Assembly: GCA_024277195.1 (NCBI GenBank)
Contig: JAJRVS010000113.1
Span: 1 to 64,000 of the forward strand
Length of the DNA: 64,000 nt
DNA from: Verrucomicrobiota bacterium
GTDB taxonomy: Bacteria; Verrucomicrobiota; Verrucomicrobiia; Verrucomicrobiales; DEV007
Reading direction: 5' to 3'
The position numbers were made by a program, and so were the translations under genes. The notes below the pieces were generated by a model, which searched no databases, had not been told where the DNA came from, and worked only from the letters and a program-made list of their open reading frames with translations. Positions 24,284-34,173 of the stretch are shown here, in pieces (position 1 is the first letter of the stretch; every line of letters starts with the position of its first letter).

Positions 24284-27200
24284 ATGGCCGCCGACCCTTT
24301 TATACATCTTCATTTACACACCGAGTATTCCCTGCTCGATGGGGCGGTGCGGATCTCAGATTTGGTCAAAAAAGCCGAACGCTGCAAGATGCCGGCAGTG
24401 GCGATGACCGATCATGGCAATATTTTCGGCGCAATCGATTTTTATCAAAAAACCACCAGTGCCGGGATCAAACCTCTCATCGGCTGCGAAGCCTATCTCA
24501 CCCCACCCGGCGTGAGCCTGACCTCCCGCGATCCCGAACCCAAAAAACGTGGTAATTCCCACCTGACCCTCTTAGCCACCAATAACAAGGGCTGGTATAA
24601 TTTGACCAAACTGGTCACCAAAGGGCACCTGGATGGCAATTATTACAAACCTCGCATCGATAAGGAGGCTCTTGCTGAGTACAGCGAGGGACTGATCTGT
24701 CTGAGCGGTTGTCTCAATGGCGAGATCAACCAGATGATCCTCGGTGAGCAGCTCGATGCCGCTCGCAAGAGCATCGGAGAATTCAGAGATATTTTTGGTA
24801 AAGAGAATTTTTTCCTAGAAGTACACGATCACGGTCTGGATCAGCAACACCGCTGCACCGAGCAGATGATCAAGTTCAGCAACGAATACGATCTCGGTCT
24901 TGTCGCCGCCAACGACGTGCATTTCCTCGATCGCAAACATCACGAGGCTCACGATGTGATGATCTGCATCGGCAGTGGTTCGTTGCAGATGGATGAAAAC
25001 CGTCCACGCTACTCACCCGAAGTCTATTTCAAGACCGGGCGCGAGATGATGGCGCTGTTCAAGGACGTGCCAGGGGCGATCAGCAATACCTTCGCCATCG
25101 CCGATCGCTGCGACGTGACGATGAAACTGGATCCGACCAGTTCAGAAAAATACCCCCAGTTTGACCCGCCCGGCGAACTCAGTCGTGAAGATTACTTTCG
25201 CGAACTGTGCCTCGAAGGCCTGCGCGCGCGTTACGGCGCAAGAGCAGATACCGATCAAGAGCTGAAAACCCGGCTCGATTATGAAATCGGCATCATGGAG
25301 AAAATGGGTTTCCTCTCCTACTTCCTCATCACCTGGGATTTCATCAAATGGGCACGGGACAACGGCATTCCCGTCGGCCCCGGCCGTGGTTCGGCCGCCG
25401 GTTCGCTGGTCGCCTACGTTTTGTGGATCACTGATTTGTGCCCGATGCGTTTTGGCCTGATTTTCGAACGTTTCCTCAACCCCGAACGTGTATCCCCTCC
25501 CGATATCGACGTCGATTTCTGTCAGTCACGCCGTGGAGAAGTGATCGAATATGTGCGGCAAAAATACGGTGACCGCGCGGTGTCACACATCGTCACTTTT
25601 GGCACTCTGGGGGCCAAAAGCGTGGTGCGCGATGTGGCGCGGGTGATGGGTCTCAGCTACGGCGACGGCGACCGCCTCGCCAAGATGATTCCCAACGAGC
25701 TGAACATCACGCTCAAGGATGCCAAAAAGAAAAATCCCGATCTGAAAGAAGCGCTTGATACCGAGGCCGCCAGCAAAAAAGTCTGGGATTATTCGATGTT
25801 CTTGGAAGGACTGACCCGTGGCACCGGCATCCACGCTGCCGGTATCGTCATCGGCGACCGCGACCTGTCCGAATACATTGCCCTGACCCGAGGAAAAGAG
25901 GACGAGGTGGTCACCCAATACGCCATGTCTCCGCTCACCGAGCTGGGCATGTTGAAAATGGACTTCCTCGGACTGAAAACCCTAACCGTGATTCAGGACG
26001 CAGTGGACTTGATCCACATTCGCGAACCGGATTTCAAGCTCGATGTCACCGAACTCGATGACAAAGCCGCCTTTGACCTGCTCAACCGGGGAGAGACCAT
26101 CGGCGTGTTCCAGTTGGAGTCAGGCGGCATGATGAGCCTTTGTCGACGTTTTGGAGTGGACCGCATCGAGGACATCATTGCCCTGATCGCGCTCTACCGA
26201 CCGGGGCCGATGGAACTGATCCCCGATTTTATTGATCGTAAAAAGGGCAAGAAAAAAGTCGAGTACCTGCACCCCCTCCTGGAGGATGTCAGCGCGGAAA
26301 CTTTTGGTATTTTGATCTATCAGGAGCAGGTGCAGAAAGCCGCCAACGTGCTCGCCGGCTACTCACTTGGAGAAGCTGATATGCTACGCCGGGCGATGGG
26401 TAAAAAGAAAGTCTCTGAGATGCAGAAACAACGACTGAAATTTGTTGAAGGCTGCGCGAGGGTCAACCAGATCCCGGAGAAAAAAGCCAATGACATCTTT
26501 GATTTGTTGGAAAAATTCGCCGGTTATGGATTTAACAAATCACACTCCGCAGCTTACGGACTGATCTCTTACCAGACCGCTTATCTTAAAGCCAACTACC
26601 CAGTCGAGTTCATGGCGGCCTTGTTAAGCAACGAGATCAATAATACCGAGAAAATTTCAGTTTTTGTGGCCGAGTGCAAAAACATGGGCATCGATATATT
26701 GGCCCCGGATGTCAATCGCAGCTCCTTGAAGTTCGCCCCCGAGTGGGCTGATGGAGAAGCCAAAACCGCGTCCGCCAAGGCGATACGATTTGGACTGGCG
26801 GCGGTCAAAAACGTCGGTGGGGCGGCGATGGAAACCGCCATAGAAAACAGAAGTCAAAAAGGCGCTTTTGAATCCCTCGAAGATTTTGCTACCCGTCTCG
26901 ATAGCAAGACGGTTAACAAAAAAATCATGGAAAGCTTGATCAAAGCAGGCGCTTTTGATTTCAACGACTGCCGCAGGGATGAAATGTTCTCTCGCCTCAG
27001 CCAGGTGCTCGCCGCCTCCAATGCCGCGGCCAAGGATCGCGCCAGTGGTCAGGTCTCCCTCTTTGACATGACCGAAGTCGCCGCGGCTGCGCCCATGCCC
27101 TCTCTAGATGGCGAAGAACGGGTGATTTGGTCCGCAGAAGAAATGCTGACTCAGGAAAAAGAGCTGCTGGGATTTTATGTCTCCGGACATCCCCTGGATC

Positions 27201-27817
27201 CCTACCGGGCAACGATCCAATCAGGTAAATTTCAACAAATCAGTGAGATCCCTGACCTCAGGGAAAAGAAAACCCACAGCTTCGCCGGCATCCTCGACGC
27301 GGTGCAAGTGCGTTACACCAAACGTGCCGGTAAACCTTTTGCCATCCTCGGTCTGGAGGACTTTTCCGGTCACACCGACGTCATGGTGTGGAACGAGGTT
27401 TACGTCAAATGCAATGCGATGTTCGAAAAGGGCAAAGTACTGATCGTCGAAGCCAAGGTCGAAATGGATGACCGGACCGAAACCAAACGCCTGACGTCAG
27501 TGAACTTCAAACCCTTGCAGGTGACCCACAGCAATGGAAGCACACAAAATGCTAGCAGCGGCCACCCTAACGGAGGTGCTAATAATGTACCCCCGGCCAC
27601 TCCTTTTGTGGTGCACTTGTCCTGTGAACGTGATACTCCCGAAGACCTGCTCTACATCAAACACGTCGCGTCTAAATTTCCCGGTTTCTGCCCCTTGCGA
27701 CTTCACATGAGCCGTGCAGACGGGCGTCACCTTTTGCTCGCTGCTTCTGGTAATTACTGCGTGGACGGCAGCGAAGAACTCAAACGTGAACTTTCCGTTT
27801 GGTTGAAAGAAAACTGA
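24284..27817 (+). CDS. dnaE: DNA polymerase III alpha subunit
   Basis: A 1177-residue protein of normal DnaE1 length. It is the replicative polymerase catalytic subunit. The PHP domain starts at residue 7 (FIHLHLHTEYSLLDGA, AMTDHGN). The polymerase C-family core has GPGRGSAAGSLVAY and the catalytic Asp pair in PPDIDVDFCQ, then RGTGIHAAGIVI and YRPGPMELIPDFIDRK. The finger and thumb include LRRAMGKKK and FAGYGFNKSHSAAYGLISYQTAYLK. The C-terminal OB fold has FAGILDAVQVRYTKRAGK, and the tail is a degenerate tau-binding region. It is a single gene with a 158-base upstream gap. The heptose kinase follows after 19 bases. Confidence 0.98.
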   Translation: MAADPFIHLHLHTEYSLLDGAVRISDLVKKAERCKMPAVAMTDHGNIFGAIDFYQKTTSAGIKPLIGCEAYLTPPGVSLTSRDPEPKKRGNSHLTLLATNNKGWYNLTKLVTKGHLDGNYYKPRIDKEALAEYSEGLICLSGCLNGEINQMILGEQLDAARKSIGEFRDIFGKENFFLEVHDHGLDQQHRCTEQMIKFSNEYDLGLVAANDVHFLDRKHHEAHDVMICIGSGSLQMDENRPRYSPEVYFKTGREMMALFKDVPGAISNTFAIADRCDVTMKLDPTSSEKYPQFDPPGELSREDYFRELCLEGLRARYGARADTDQELKTRLDYEIGIMEKMGFLSYFLITWDFIKWARDNGIPVGPGRGSAAGSLVAYVLWITDLCPMRFGLIFERFLNPERVSPPDIDVDFCQSRRGEVIEYVRQKYGDRAVSHIVTFGTLGAKSVVRDVARVMGLSYGDGDRLAKMIPNELNITLKDAKKKNPDLKEALDTEAASKKVWDYSMFLEGLTRGTGIHAAGIVIGDRDLSEYIALTRGKEDEVVTQYAMSPLTELGMLKMDFLGLKTLTVIQDAVDLIHIREPDFKLDVTELDDKAAFDLLNRGETIGVFQLESGGMMSLCRRFGVDRIEDIIALIALYRPGPMELIPDFIDRKKGKKKVEYLHPLLEDVSAETFGILIYQEQVQKAANVLAGYSLGEADMLRRAMGKKKVSEMQKQRLKFVEGCARVNQIPEKKANDIFDLLEKFAGYGFNKSHSAAYGLISYQTAYLKANYPVEFMAALLSNEINNTEKISVFVAECKNMGIDILAPDVNRSSLKFAPEWADGEAKTASAKAIRFGLAAVKNVGGAAMETAIENRSQKGAFESLEDFATRLDSKTVNKKIMESLIKAGAFDFNDCRRDEMFSRLSQVLAASNAAAKDRASGQVSLFDMTEVAAAAPMPSLDGEERVIWSAEEMLTQEKELLGFYVSGHPLDPYRATIQSGKFQQISEIPDLREKKTHSFAGILDAVQVRYTKRAGKPFAILGLEDFSGHTDVMVWNEVYVKCNAMFEKGKVLIVEAKVEMDDRTETKRLTSVNFKPLQVTHSNGSTQNASSGHPNGGANNVPPATPFVVHLSCERDTPEDLLYIKHVASKFPGFCPLRLHMSRADGRHLLLAASGNYCVDGSEELKRELSVWLKEN

Positions 27818-27836
27818 AAATTTCCGAATATTTAAA

Positions 27837-28835
27837 ATGTCACAACAAGATATAAGTTCATTGATCGAATCGTTCAGCAAACTACGTCTGGTAGTCATCG
27901 GCGATGTCATGCTGGATCGTTTCATCTGGGGAAACGTCACCCGTATTTCTCCTGAAGCCCCAGTTCCCGTGGTCGAAGTGAATCGCGAATCCGTCTATCC
28001 CGGCGGAGCCGCCAACGTCGCCCGCAACATCACCCCTTTTGGCGGTAAAGTTGAGCTGATCGGTCTGATCGGCTCCGATAGCGAAGGAGAAGTGCTTGCC
28101 AAAACCTTGGAAGATTGCCACATCGGCATCGATCATATGTTGGTGGAAAAAAGCTTTTCCACCATCACCAAAACCCGGGTGGTCGCCCAGCACCAACAGG
28201 TGGTTCGGATCGACCGCGAGAAAAAACAGGCGCTTACTGACAATGCCCGGAATCTAGTGCTCAACCAGTTGCGCAATGTGGTCGGCGAAGTTGATGGCAT
28301 CATCATAGAGGACTATGGCAAAGGTCTGATCGACAATGAACTAGTAAGCTCCGTGGTTGAGATCGCCACTGCCGGAGATGTGGTGGTCACCGTCGACCCC
28401 AATCCTAAAAACCCAATTGATTGGAAAGGCGTATCAACCGTCAAACCCAACCGCAGCGAAGCTTTCCACGAAGCCGGCATGCAGGACAGCAGTGCCCACC
28501 TGCCACCACTCGAAGACGGCGACCTGTTACAAGTCGGCAATCACTTGCTCAAACGCTGGGACAGTCAATACGTACTGATCACCCTTGGCGAACAAGGCAT
28601 GATTTTATTCTCAGATAGAGGGCAACCCTACCACATCCCTACCCGCGCGCGCGAAGTCTTCGATGTCTCCGGCGCCGGCGATACCGCCATCGCCGTTTTC
28701 ACCATGGCGCTCTGCGCCGGGGCCAACGCCCTCACTGCCGCCGATCTCTCCAACCGCGCCAGTGGTGTCGTCGTAGGAAAACTAGGCACCGCAGAGATAA
28801 CCAAAGAGGATCTATTAAAGGCGGTGGAAGGATGA
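27837..28835 (+). CDS. rfaE1: D-glycero-beta-D-manno-heptose-7-phosphate kinase (RfaE1/HldA type)
   Basis: A 332-residue PfkB/ribokinase-fold protein corresponding to the kinase half of HldE. Signatures: VVIGDVMLDRFIWGNVTRISPEAPVPVV, the PGGAANVARN substrate loop, VVRIDRE, EDYGKGLI, TVKPNRSEA, and the anion-hole/catalytic motif VSGAGDTAIA. It phosphorylates heptose-7-phosphate at C1 in LPS ADP-heptose synthesis. The RfaE2 nucleotidyltransferase half is absent, so in this organism the two activities are split. The HAD phosphatase at 54.7 kb may supply the 7-phosphatase step. Location after dnaE is probably coincidental. Confidence 0.9.
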   Translation: MSQQDISSLIESFSKLRLVVIGDVMLDRFIWGNVTRISPEAPVPVVEVNRESVYPGGAANVARNITPFGGKVELIGLIGSDSEGEVLAKTLEDCHIGIDHMLVEKSFSTITKTRVVAQHQQVVRIDREKKQALTDNARNLVLNQLRNVVGEVDGIIIEDYGKGLIDNELVSSVVEIATAGDVVVTVDPNPKNPIDWKGVSTVKPNRSEAFHEAGMQDSSAHLPPLEDGDLLQVGNHLLKRWDSQYVLITLGEQGMILFSDRGQPYHIPTRAREVFDVSGAGDTAIAVFTMALCAGANALTAADLSNRASGVVVGKLGTAEITKEDLLKAVEG

Positions 28836-29015
28836 AGTCAATCCTTCGAACATCGACATGGATCTCCCGCTCGCCATTCTCAATGCCGATGCCACATCAT
28901 TATATTTTTTATGTTGGAAAGGTCGGTCAAGAATAGCACTGCATTAAGCGCCAGCCCATTTTTTACCTGACCTGCCATGTTCACCTGCCCACGGGGGCGG
29001 CGGAGCGGTTCAAGT

Positions 29016-29342
29016 TCAGCGATAGCGTTTGGTGTTGGGGTTTACAGGATTCTCCTTTTCAAGAACCACGCATTTTCGGGATTTTATTTTTTGTGCTAAC
29101 GTTTTAACTAAAACATCCGCATTATCAATTTTCCCATCGAAAAAAACACCTAGCGAGGATTGCTTTCTTCCGTCAATTGCTACCAACCCGGGAAACAGAT
29201 GTTGAACCTCCTCAACTGAATAAACGTAAACAATACGTGTTTGTGAATTCGAAAACAATTTGTAAGTTTCCGGCGAAAGATAATCTTCTAATTCATCTAG
29301 GGAGGGATGAAAATCCCCTTCGCTTAATTCGTGGTCATCCAA
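29016..29342 (-). CDS. Small acidic protein next to an RHS remnant
   Basis: 108 residues, acidic N-terminus (MDDHELSEGDFHPSLDELEDYL), then alternating strands and helices (RIVYVYSVEEVQHLFPGLVAIDG, LGVFFDGKIDNADVLVKTL) and a basic end. No family recognised. It lies 174 bases downstream of the toxin end of an RHS gene in the same orientation, the position of an immunity gene. That is a positional guess only. The opposite-strand frame over it has no coding character. Confidence 0.5.
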   Translation of the reverse strand: MDDHELSEGDFHPSLDELEDYLSPETYKLFSNSQTRIVYVYSVEEVQHLFPGLVAIDGRKQSSLGVFFDGKIDNADVLVKTLAQKIKSRKCVVLEKENPVNPNTKRYR

Positions 29343-29516
29343 ATATATTCTATACTCCCATCACAACTTCAGATAATATCGACAACTCTACCTTTTCGCG
29401 AGAGCAATTAATAATGATTAAAAAGAAAAATCCGTATATTATGAGACTACTAAAAAATCTGTGTGTACTTTTTCGCATATATAATAACTTACGATGAATT
29501 ATTTTATTTATAACTG

Positions 29517-30832
29517 TCACTGCAATTCATCCATTTTTTCATCCGTCTTACGATTGAGCCTTTTAGTTTCTTGACATTTTTGGTCATAACGCTTTTGGAG
29601 CCCAATACAGGGTCTGTATGAGCAACCAGTTAAGAACAACCCCAAATAATCTACCAAATTCACCCCATCATTCCCGACAAAGCTATAAAGATTATTACCT
29701 CCATTCTCAGCAATCGGATCCCCGTTAATCCACCTTCCAATATAAGGAACATAACTCCGATAGCCGTAATTCACATACCCAGTTTCATCATCAAGGAACT
29801 CTCCTTGGAACCCGAAGCCCCACACGAAGCTACTCACTGCCCTCGAACTAAAGTCAGCTTGCATGATGCGTCTCACACCGAATGCGCTGTACCCACACCT
29901 CTCCTGCACCGCTCCACTGGTATTGAGGATCGCTGTGCAGTTGCCCAAGGCGTCATGAGTTGCGTATAGGCGTTCGTCCAAGGTGCCATTGCCTGTTGTG
30001 TCTCGGTCACGAAGAATCAGGTCATTTCGAAACTGGATTCCCCAGGCATATTGGCGATCTGCGGTGGTCGCGGCGTCCTTGCGTTCTTCAACAGCCTTCC
30101 ACTGGTCGTTGTACTAATAGTGCCGCACCACTCCACTGATGGTCTTGGTTATGCGGCGGGTGGTGCCGTCGTAGGCATAAGTGGCTACCACGGCACTGGT
30201 GCTATCCTTCACTTCTACAAGACGATTCCACGCATTCCATTTGAGCTGGTAGTATTTGCTCCAATCACCATCTTTATCCGGCACCATCTTGTTCGCGTTA
30301 CCCCCTTTATCATATTCAACGTTTTCACTCGATCCATCAAATTGGGTAACCTGATTATCCTTGTTATTCTTACGCTTTTGGTCAAGGTCTACAACCCCGT
30401 CGCTTTTCCTATGTAGTTATCCCAATTCCCGGTCGGGTCATAGGAGAACTCCTCGTCCTTCGCCGGAATACCGCCGATGGCACTGCGATTGATGTTGATG
30501 TTGCGCTCTCCCCGTGCCGCTTCCGTCACCTGATAAAGACCATCATAACTGTAATGTTCGTCCTGACCATCTCCGGCACTCGCCGCGAGATTGGACTTCC
30601 ACGTGCGTTGCGAACTGCGGTCGTAGCCATACTGGAATCGATCCCTCACTGCGCCGCCACGGCTCATTACCCAGGCATGTCCACGGTGCGGCCAAATCGG
30701 TCATAACCGGTGTATTGATCACCCGCGTCGCCCACTGGCGCGCTAGCCGTCTTGATATAAGAAAGGTTCACAGCAGGTTCAGGATAGGACACTTTCGCTA
30801 CGGCGGTCAATCCAAAATAGGTGTGATTTAAA
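29517..30832 (-). pseudogene. RHS/YD-repeat protein gene remnant
   Basis: Three frame segments on the minus strand together read as one RHS core. 30832-30680 gives YPEPAVNLSYIK and YTGYDRFGRTVDM. 30667-30389 gives FQYGYDRSSQRTWKSN and YSYDGLYQVTEA. 30388-29517 gives YYQLKWNAWNRLVEVKD, then FQGEFLDDETGYVNYGYR, the conserved IGRWINGDPIAENGGNNLYSFVGND core end, and a 40-residue tip. There are frameshifts near 30680 and 30388 and an in-frame TAG at 30114-30116 within RHY*YNDQW. No N-terminal part is present. The gene is decayed and not a working polymorphic toxin. It is flanked on its 5' side by inverted-repeat elements that may have helped truncate it. Confidence 0.85.
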
Positions 30833-30960
30833 CGGAATGGGAAATTGAGAATCGTTTTCTTAGAATTTTAAAATACCGGATATGAAAAATAGCTCACAAA
30901 TATTTTCCGTTATCTGTCCTCACACTCTTTTTTGAAAAGGTTTCAATAAAAGATGAAGTT

Positions 30961-31446
30961 TTAACCCAAGTTTCCCTATAAATCGCTAAATTGCCAAAAT
31001 TGAGCATATCCCTACTCATAACTCGTTAATAATAAACGGTAGTTTTTCTAAAACAGCGATGTAGTGCCTTTCGCGGTTTTATAGTGGGGTGCAGGACAAA
31101 AAAGTTAGCCATTGGTTATTGAAAGCTACCTTATCACACCTCAATCTCATGTCGCCCGTTCAGGGCTGGCAATAAAAACGATTTAACACCGGCGCTCCGC
31201 ACCGGGCTATCACATTTTGTCCTTACAGGACAGTTTGCTTTCATCTCTTTTGCACCAACGGTGCTCAATGAGATAGCCCAGTAGCGAAGCGCTGGGTAAA
31301 AAATCCAACTCTCCCAGTCCTGCAAAGGGCAAAACGCATAGAGGCTCGCAGATTAACTATTTTGTCTTACACCCTTTGTAATGTCTCAGGAAATATTTTC
31401 GTTGATTATCAACAAGTTATATTTTAAAAAGGGAAACTTGGGTTAA
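30961..31446. mobile_element. Inverted-repeat-bounded element (MITE-like or IS remnant)
   Basis: The left end TTAACCCAAGTTTCCCT (30961-30977) and right end AGGGAAACTTGGGTTAA (31430-31446) are exact 17-base inverted repeats, 486 bases apart overall. There is no transposase frame inside. Most of the interior is occupied by the second foldback element (31087-31374), so the original insert was about 200 bases. Both ends finish in TTAA, but no direct target duplication beyond this could be identified. Confidence 0.65.
31087..31374. mobile_element. Foldback repeat element, copy B, with terminal inverted repeats
   Basis: A 288-base element closely similar to 20820-21076 over its central 230 bases (same closing stem with 3' arm 31272-31296, same TGTCC/GGACA and GCACC/GGTGC hairpins, same 3' tail). 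It has imperfect terminal inverted repeats of about 21 bases: GGGTGCAGGACAAAAAAGTT from 31087, and the complement of TTAACTATTTTGTCTTACAC ending at 31374. No transposase is present. It looks like a non-autonomous element or a mobile structured-RNA repeat, nested in the 30961-31446 element. Confidence 0.8.
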
Positions 31447-31541
31447 TGCCAGTTACCAATTAGCGACAGCCCCGGATAAACCGCTAAGCTTACACCAGAG
31501 AAGCTAGCGCTGGAAATCCAGAGCTGCGAAGAACTACAGCA

Positions 31542-31574
31542 AATAGCTTGAAGCAAACCTTGGTTCAAGCTATT
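31542..31574. repeat. Perfect 11-base inverted repeat
   Basis: AATAGCTTGAA (31542-31552) and TTCAAGCTATT (31564-31574) surround an 11-base centre containing AACCTTGG. It resembles in sequence the GGTTCGAACCTTGGTTCGA stretch at 20722. It lies in the gene-free stretch between the elements and the LVIVD gene. Confidence 0.6.
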
Positions 31575-31670
31575 CAGTTGCCCGTATTTTGGGGAAGAGT
31601 TTTAAGTTCCTTGCATTATAACGCCTATCAAGCTCACTAAGGATCCCCCTCTTTTTGACAAGCATTCAAC

Positions 31671-33695
31671 TCAATCCCCTTCCACCAATAGTCCATGATA
31701 ACCATCAGGGATCACTGCTCGTCCATTGCGTATACCAATGCGAGTAGGATTACCGGGGGTCACAAATTGTTCGATGAGCTTTGGTTTAAAAGGATACGAA
31801 ATGTCAGTGATAGTAACCAGGCCACTCGAACGATTAGCGGTATAAAGTCGATTCCCTGAAATATTAGGAACTCCCGGGTTGGCGCGGGTTTTCCCAAGCG
31901 GGTAAATATTCAACTCCTTAAGCTCCCGCCGTTCACTGCGATCCACTAAAATATATCCACCCCTCAGGGTGATCAACGTCTTGTCCCCAAACGCGATCAT
32001 GCCATTGGACGAACCGGTGCGGCGGGGAAAGTTATCCCCACTATATACCGGTGCAGGTTGTGCCATGAGATCAAACCAATAAGTGCCCGTCACATGCCAG
32101 AAAACCGCTGTGTAACGATCCTCCACCAATCCCCGCATCATCTGGTCGCCGTAAAGAAGTCCATGGCGTTTGTCTTCAAATATCTGTTTGGGGTTGGCCG
32201 CATCGCTCATATCCAAAATATAAAATTGATTCGCCCCTGCCTGAATCATAACTCGCTTCCCAGAGCCTGGCGTTTCGACCTGACGCACGGCTTTGCCTCG
32301 CAGTTTGAAAGCTCCTACTTTTTTATATCCGTCTCCGGCTTTGTCTTCCCAAATGGATAAACCGCCGGCGCTTTCCGCGACAAAAATGCGCTCATTAAAA
32401 ACACTGACATCCGTGGCAAATCCATCGGTGGCAAGCAACTCAAGTCGTTCAATTTGTGGCCACAACTTCACGATATGTACTCCTGCGCTGCCGCAGGCGA
32501 CCACCGCGCGGTCATCCGTGAGGAAATCCACGCTATAAACTTGTCCCGCCGGACGGTAGCTGCGCCAACCCTTGCGAAACTCACCCGTTTCATTCCCCTC
32601 GGCAGCAATTACCGGTGCCAAATCCGTCTCCTTTTCTACCGAAACCGCCAAATTTGCTGCATCCACCACATGCAAATCGCTGTAGCCACCCGCCATCAAA
32701 ATGTGATCCTTAACCAGTGCCAGACCTCCGATAAAATTCTTTTTTCCGTCCTGTTCCGGCGCTTTACAATGAGCCACTAATTTCATTTTTGCCGCATCGG
32801 CCACATCCACCACAAAAATCCCGTTCCAGGTATCCGCTACAAAAGCATGACCATTGGCAATAGTGACTTCCCACATATCATTGCCAATTTCATAAAGTGG
32901 AGGAAATTTAATCCGCGATACAAATTCGGGATGAGCAGGATCGGAAATCTTAAACACTTCCAAACCATGCCCTTTGCCAAATCCCGGGTCACCTGGGTTT
33001 TTTCGTGGCATCGCTCGCGAATGATGGCCGGTCGCCACATAAACATAGCCCCCCGCCACATCCACTCCATCACCATAACCATCAAGCTCAACTTTATTTG
33101 TGATTTTTGGCTGACGTGGATCGCGCACATCCACCACCACCAACTCGGACGTCGCCCACACCCCCACATACAAAAAACCATTTCGAGTCACCACCGATTG
33201 GGCTTCGCCGGTGCGTACCAAACTGAGATGCGCAGGTTTTTCCGGATCACTCACATCGATCAACTCCACTCCGTAATTACGACAAGCGACAAAAAGCACA
33301 TCTCCCGACAAAGCCACCCCAGTGGCAAATTCCACCGTATCATAGTGATTGAGCAAACGAGGTTCAGCCGGATTCTTCACATCAACAATGAACAAACCAT
33401 CCTGGCGCGAAGTGATATAAGCGATTCCCTCACTCACTTCAATCTGCCGCACACTGCCCAAACCTGACAACTTACCCAGAATGCGCGGTTTTTTCGCATT
33501 GCTGACATCCAATACCTGCAAAGCTCCATTACCAATCGCATAAGCATAATCCCCCGCCGCCTCCACCGCCTTTGCCGGGCCCATCCCGCCAACGGCCACA
33601 ATAGGTAGTTTGGCACCAACATTCTGAGCTTGCGACACAGTTGGCAATATCACTGTGCTGATACAAAAGAAAAAAGTAAGAATCCGGTTTTTCAT
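31671..33695 (-). CDS. Secreted LVIVD-repeat beta-propeller protein
   Basis: A 674-residue protein with a signal peptide (1-23, MKNRILTFFFCISTVILPTVSQA). It has at least eight LVIVD-type blades, recognisable by the motif '(G/N)xLxV(I/L)DVSxxxxP': GALQVLDVSNAKKPRIL, DGLFIVDVKNPAEPRLL, YGVELIDVSDPEKPAHL, SELVVVDVRDPRQPKI, HGLEVFKISDPAHPEFV, NGIFVVDVADAAKM, NQFYILDMSDAANPKQI, and the last SGLVTITDISYPFKPKLI. LVIVD proteins are common surface or periplasmic proteins in Bacteroidetes and PVC bacteria and are thought to mediate binding. No enzymatic motif seen. Monocistronic. Confidence 0.85.
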   Translation of the reverse strand: MKNRILTFFFCISTVILPTVSQAQNVGAKLPIVAVGGMGPAKAVEAAGDYAYAIGNGALQVLDVSNAKKPRILGKLSGLGSVRQIEVSEGIAYITSRQDGLFIVDVKNPAEPRLLNHYDTVEFATGVALSGDVLFVACRNYGVELIDVSDPEKPAHLSLVRTGEAQSVVTRNGFLYVGVWATSELVVVDVRDPRQPKITNKVELDGYGDGVDVAGGYVYVATGHHSRAMPRKNPGDPGFGKGHGLEVFKISDPAHPEFVSRIKFPPLYEIGNDMWEVTIANGHAFVADTWNGIFVVDVADAAKMKLVAHCKAPEQDGKKNFIGGLALVKDHILMAGGYSDLHVVDAANLAVSVEKETDLAPVIAAEGNETGEFRKGWRSYRPAGQVYSVDFLTDDRAVVACGSAGVHIVKLWPQIERLELLATDGFATDVSVFNERIFVAESAGGLSIWEDKAGDGYKKVGAFKLRGKAVRQVETPGSGKRVMIQAGANQFYILDMSDAANPKQIFEDKRHGLLYGDQMMRGLVEDRYTAVFWHVTGTYWFDLMAQPAPVYSGDNFPRRTGSSNGMIAFGDKTLITLRGGYILVDRSERRELKELNIYPLGKTRANPGVPNISGNRLYTANRSSGLVTITDISYPFKPKLIEQFVTPGNPTRIGIRNGRAVIPDGYHGLLVEGD

Positions 33696-33796
33696 AGTTA
33701 TGCTCGATAGTATCTAAATCTTCAATCAATATAAACTGTGTGGAAACCGCGGATCCGGAGTAAGGCGTTCAGCTCCTAACCACCCATTAAAATAGC

Positions 33797-34036
33797 TCAT
33801 CCTGCCGACATTGCTAATCCAACATATACGAGAACTGTCGCTCCGACCCAATAAAATCCTAAACGCTTTTCATCATTCAGAAATAACCAAATCAACCCCA
33901 GTATTGGGAAAATAATACCCAATACGCCCCATAATGTATCTCCTTGCTGAAAAGCAGAAATCAACATTTTTACCCAACAAATTAATGTGCCAATTCCTGC
34001 TGCTATAACTAAATTAATCCTAGGGTTGCCATAGTG
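33797..34036 (-). CDS. Small three-helix membrane protein without an obvious start codon
   Basis: The minus-strand frame reads HYGNPRINLVIAAGIGTLI, then LWGVLGIIFPILGLIWLFLN, then YWVGATVLVYVGLAMSAG and a TGA at 33797-33799. This gives three hydrophobic helices separated by polar loops (DEKRLG), which looks coded. The frame opens after a TAA near 34055 and has no ATG/GTG/TTG before the ATG at 33967, which would cut into the first helix. An ATG in the neighbouring frame just upstream (34032) suggests a frameshift near the start. Either a damaged gene or a rare start codon. It occupies most of the 470-base gap between the LVIVD gene and the next gene. Confidence 0.4.
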   Translation of the reverse strand, partial: HYGNPRINLVIAAGIGTLICWVKMLISAFQQGDTLWGVLGIIFPILGLIWLFLNDEKRLGFYWVGATVLVYVGLAMSAG

Positions 34037-34173
34037 TTTTGTGTGAAATATTTAAATTTTTGACAAGCTACAGAATTTGTTGGCTAATCAAAAAACTACG
34101 CATCGAAAATGGTAAGTCAATACGAAAGGGAACTTGTGTTTAATCAAAATGTAAGATACCTACCCTCTTGCAA

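Noticed and set aside
27837-28835. Bifunctional HldE
   Set aside because: The frame ends after the kinase domain, and no cytidylyltransferase motif (GxFDxxHxGH) follows in any frame.
29177-29497. Plus-strand 106-codon frame over the small acidic gene
   Set aside because: It is a shadow of the minus-strand gene and runs into non-coding AT-rich sequence. No domain or ribosome-binding site.
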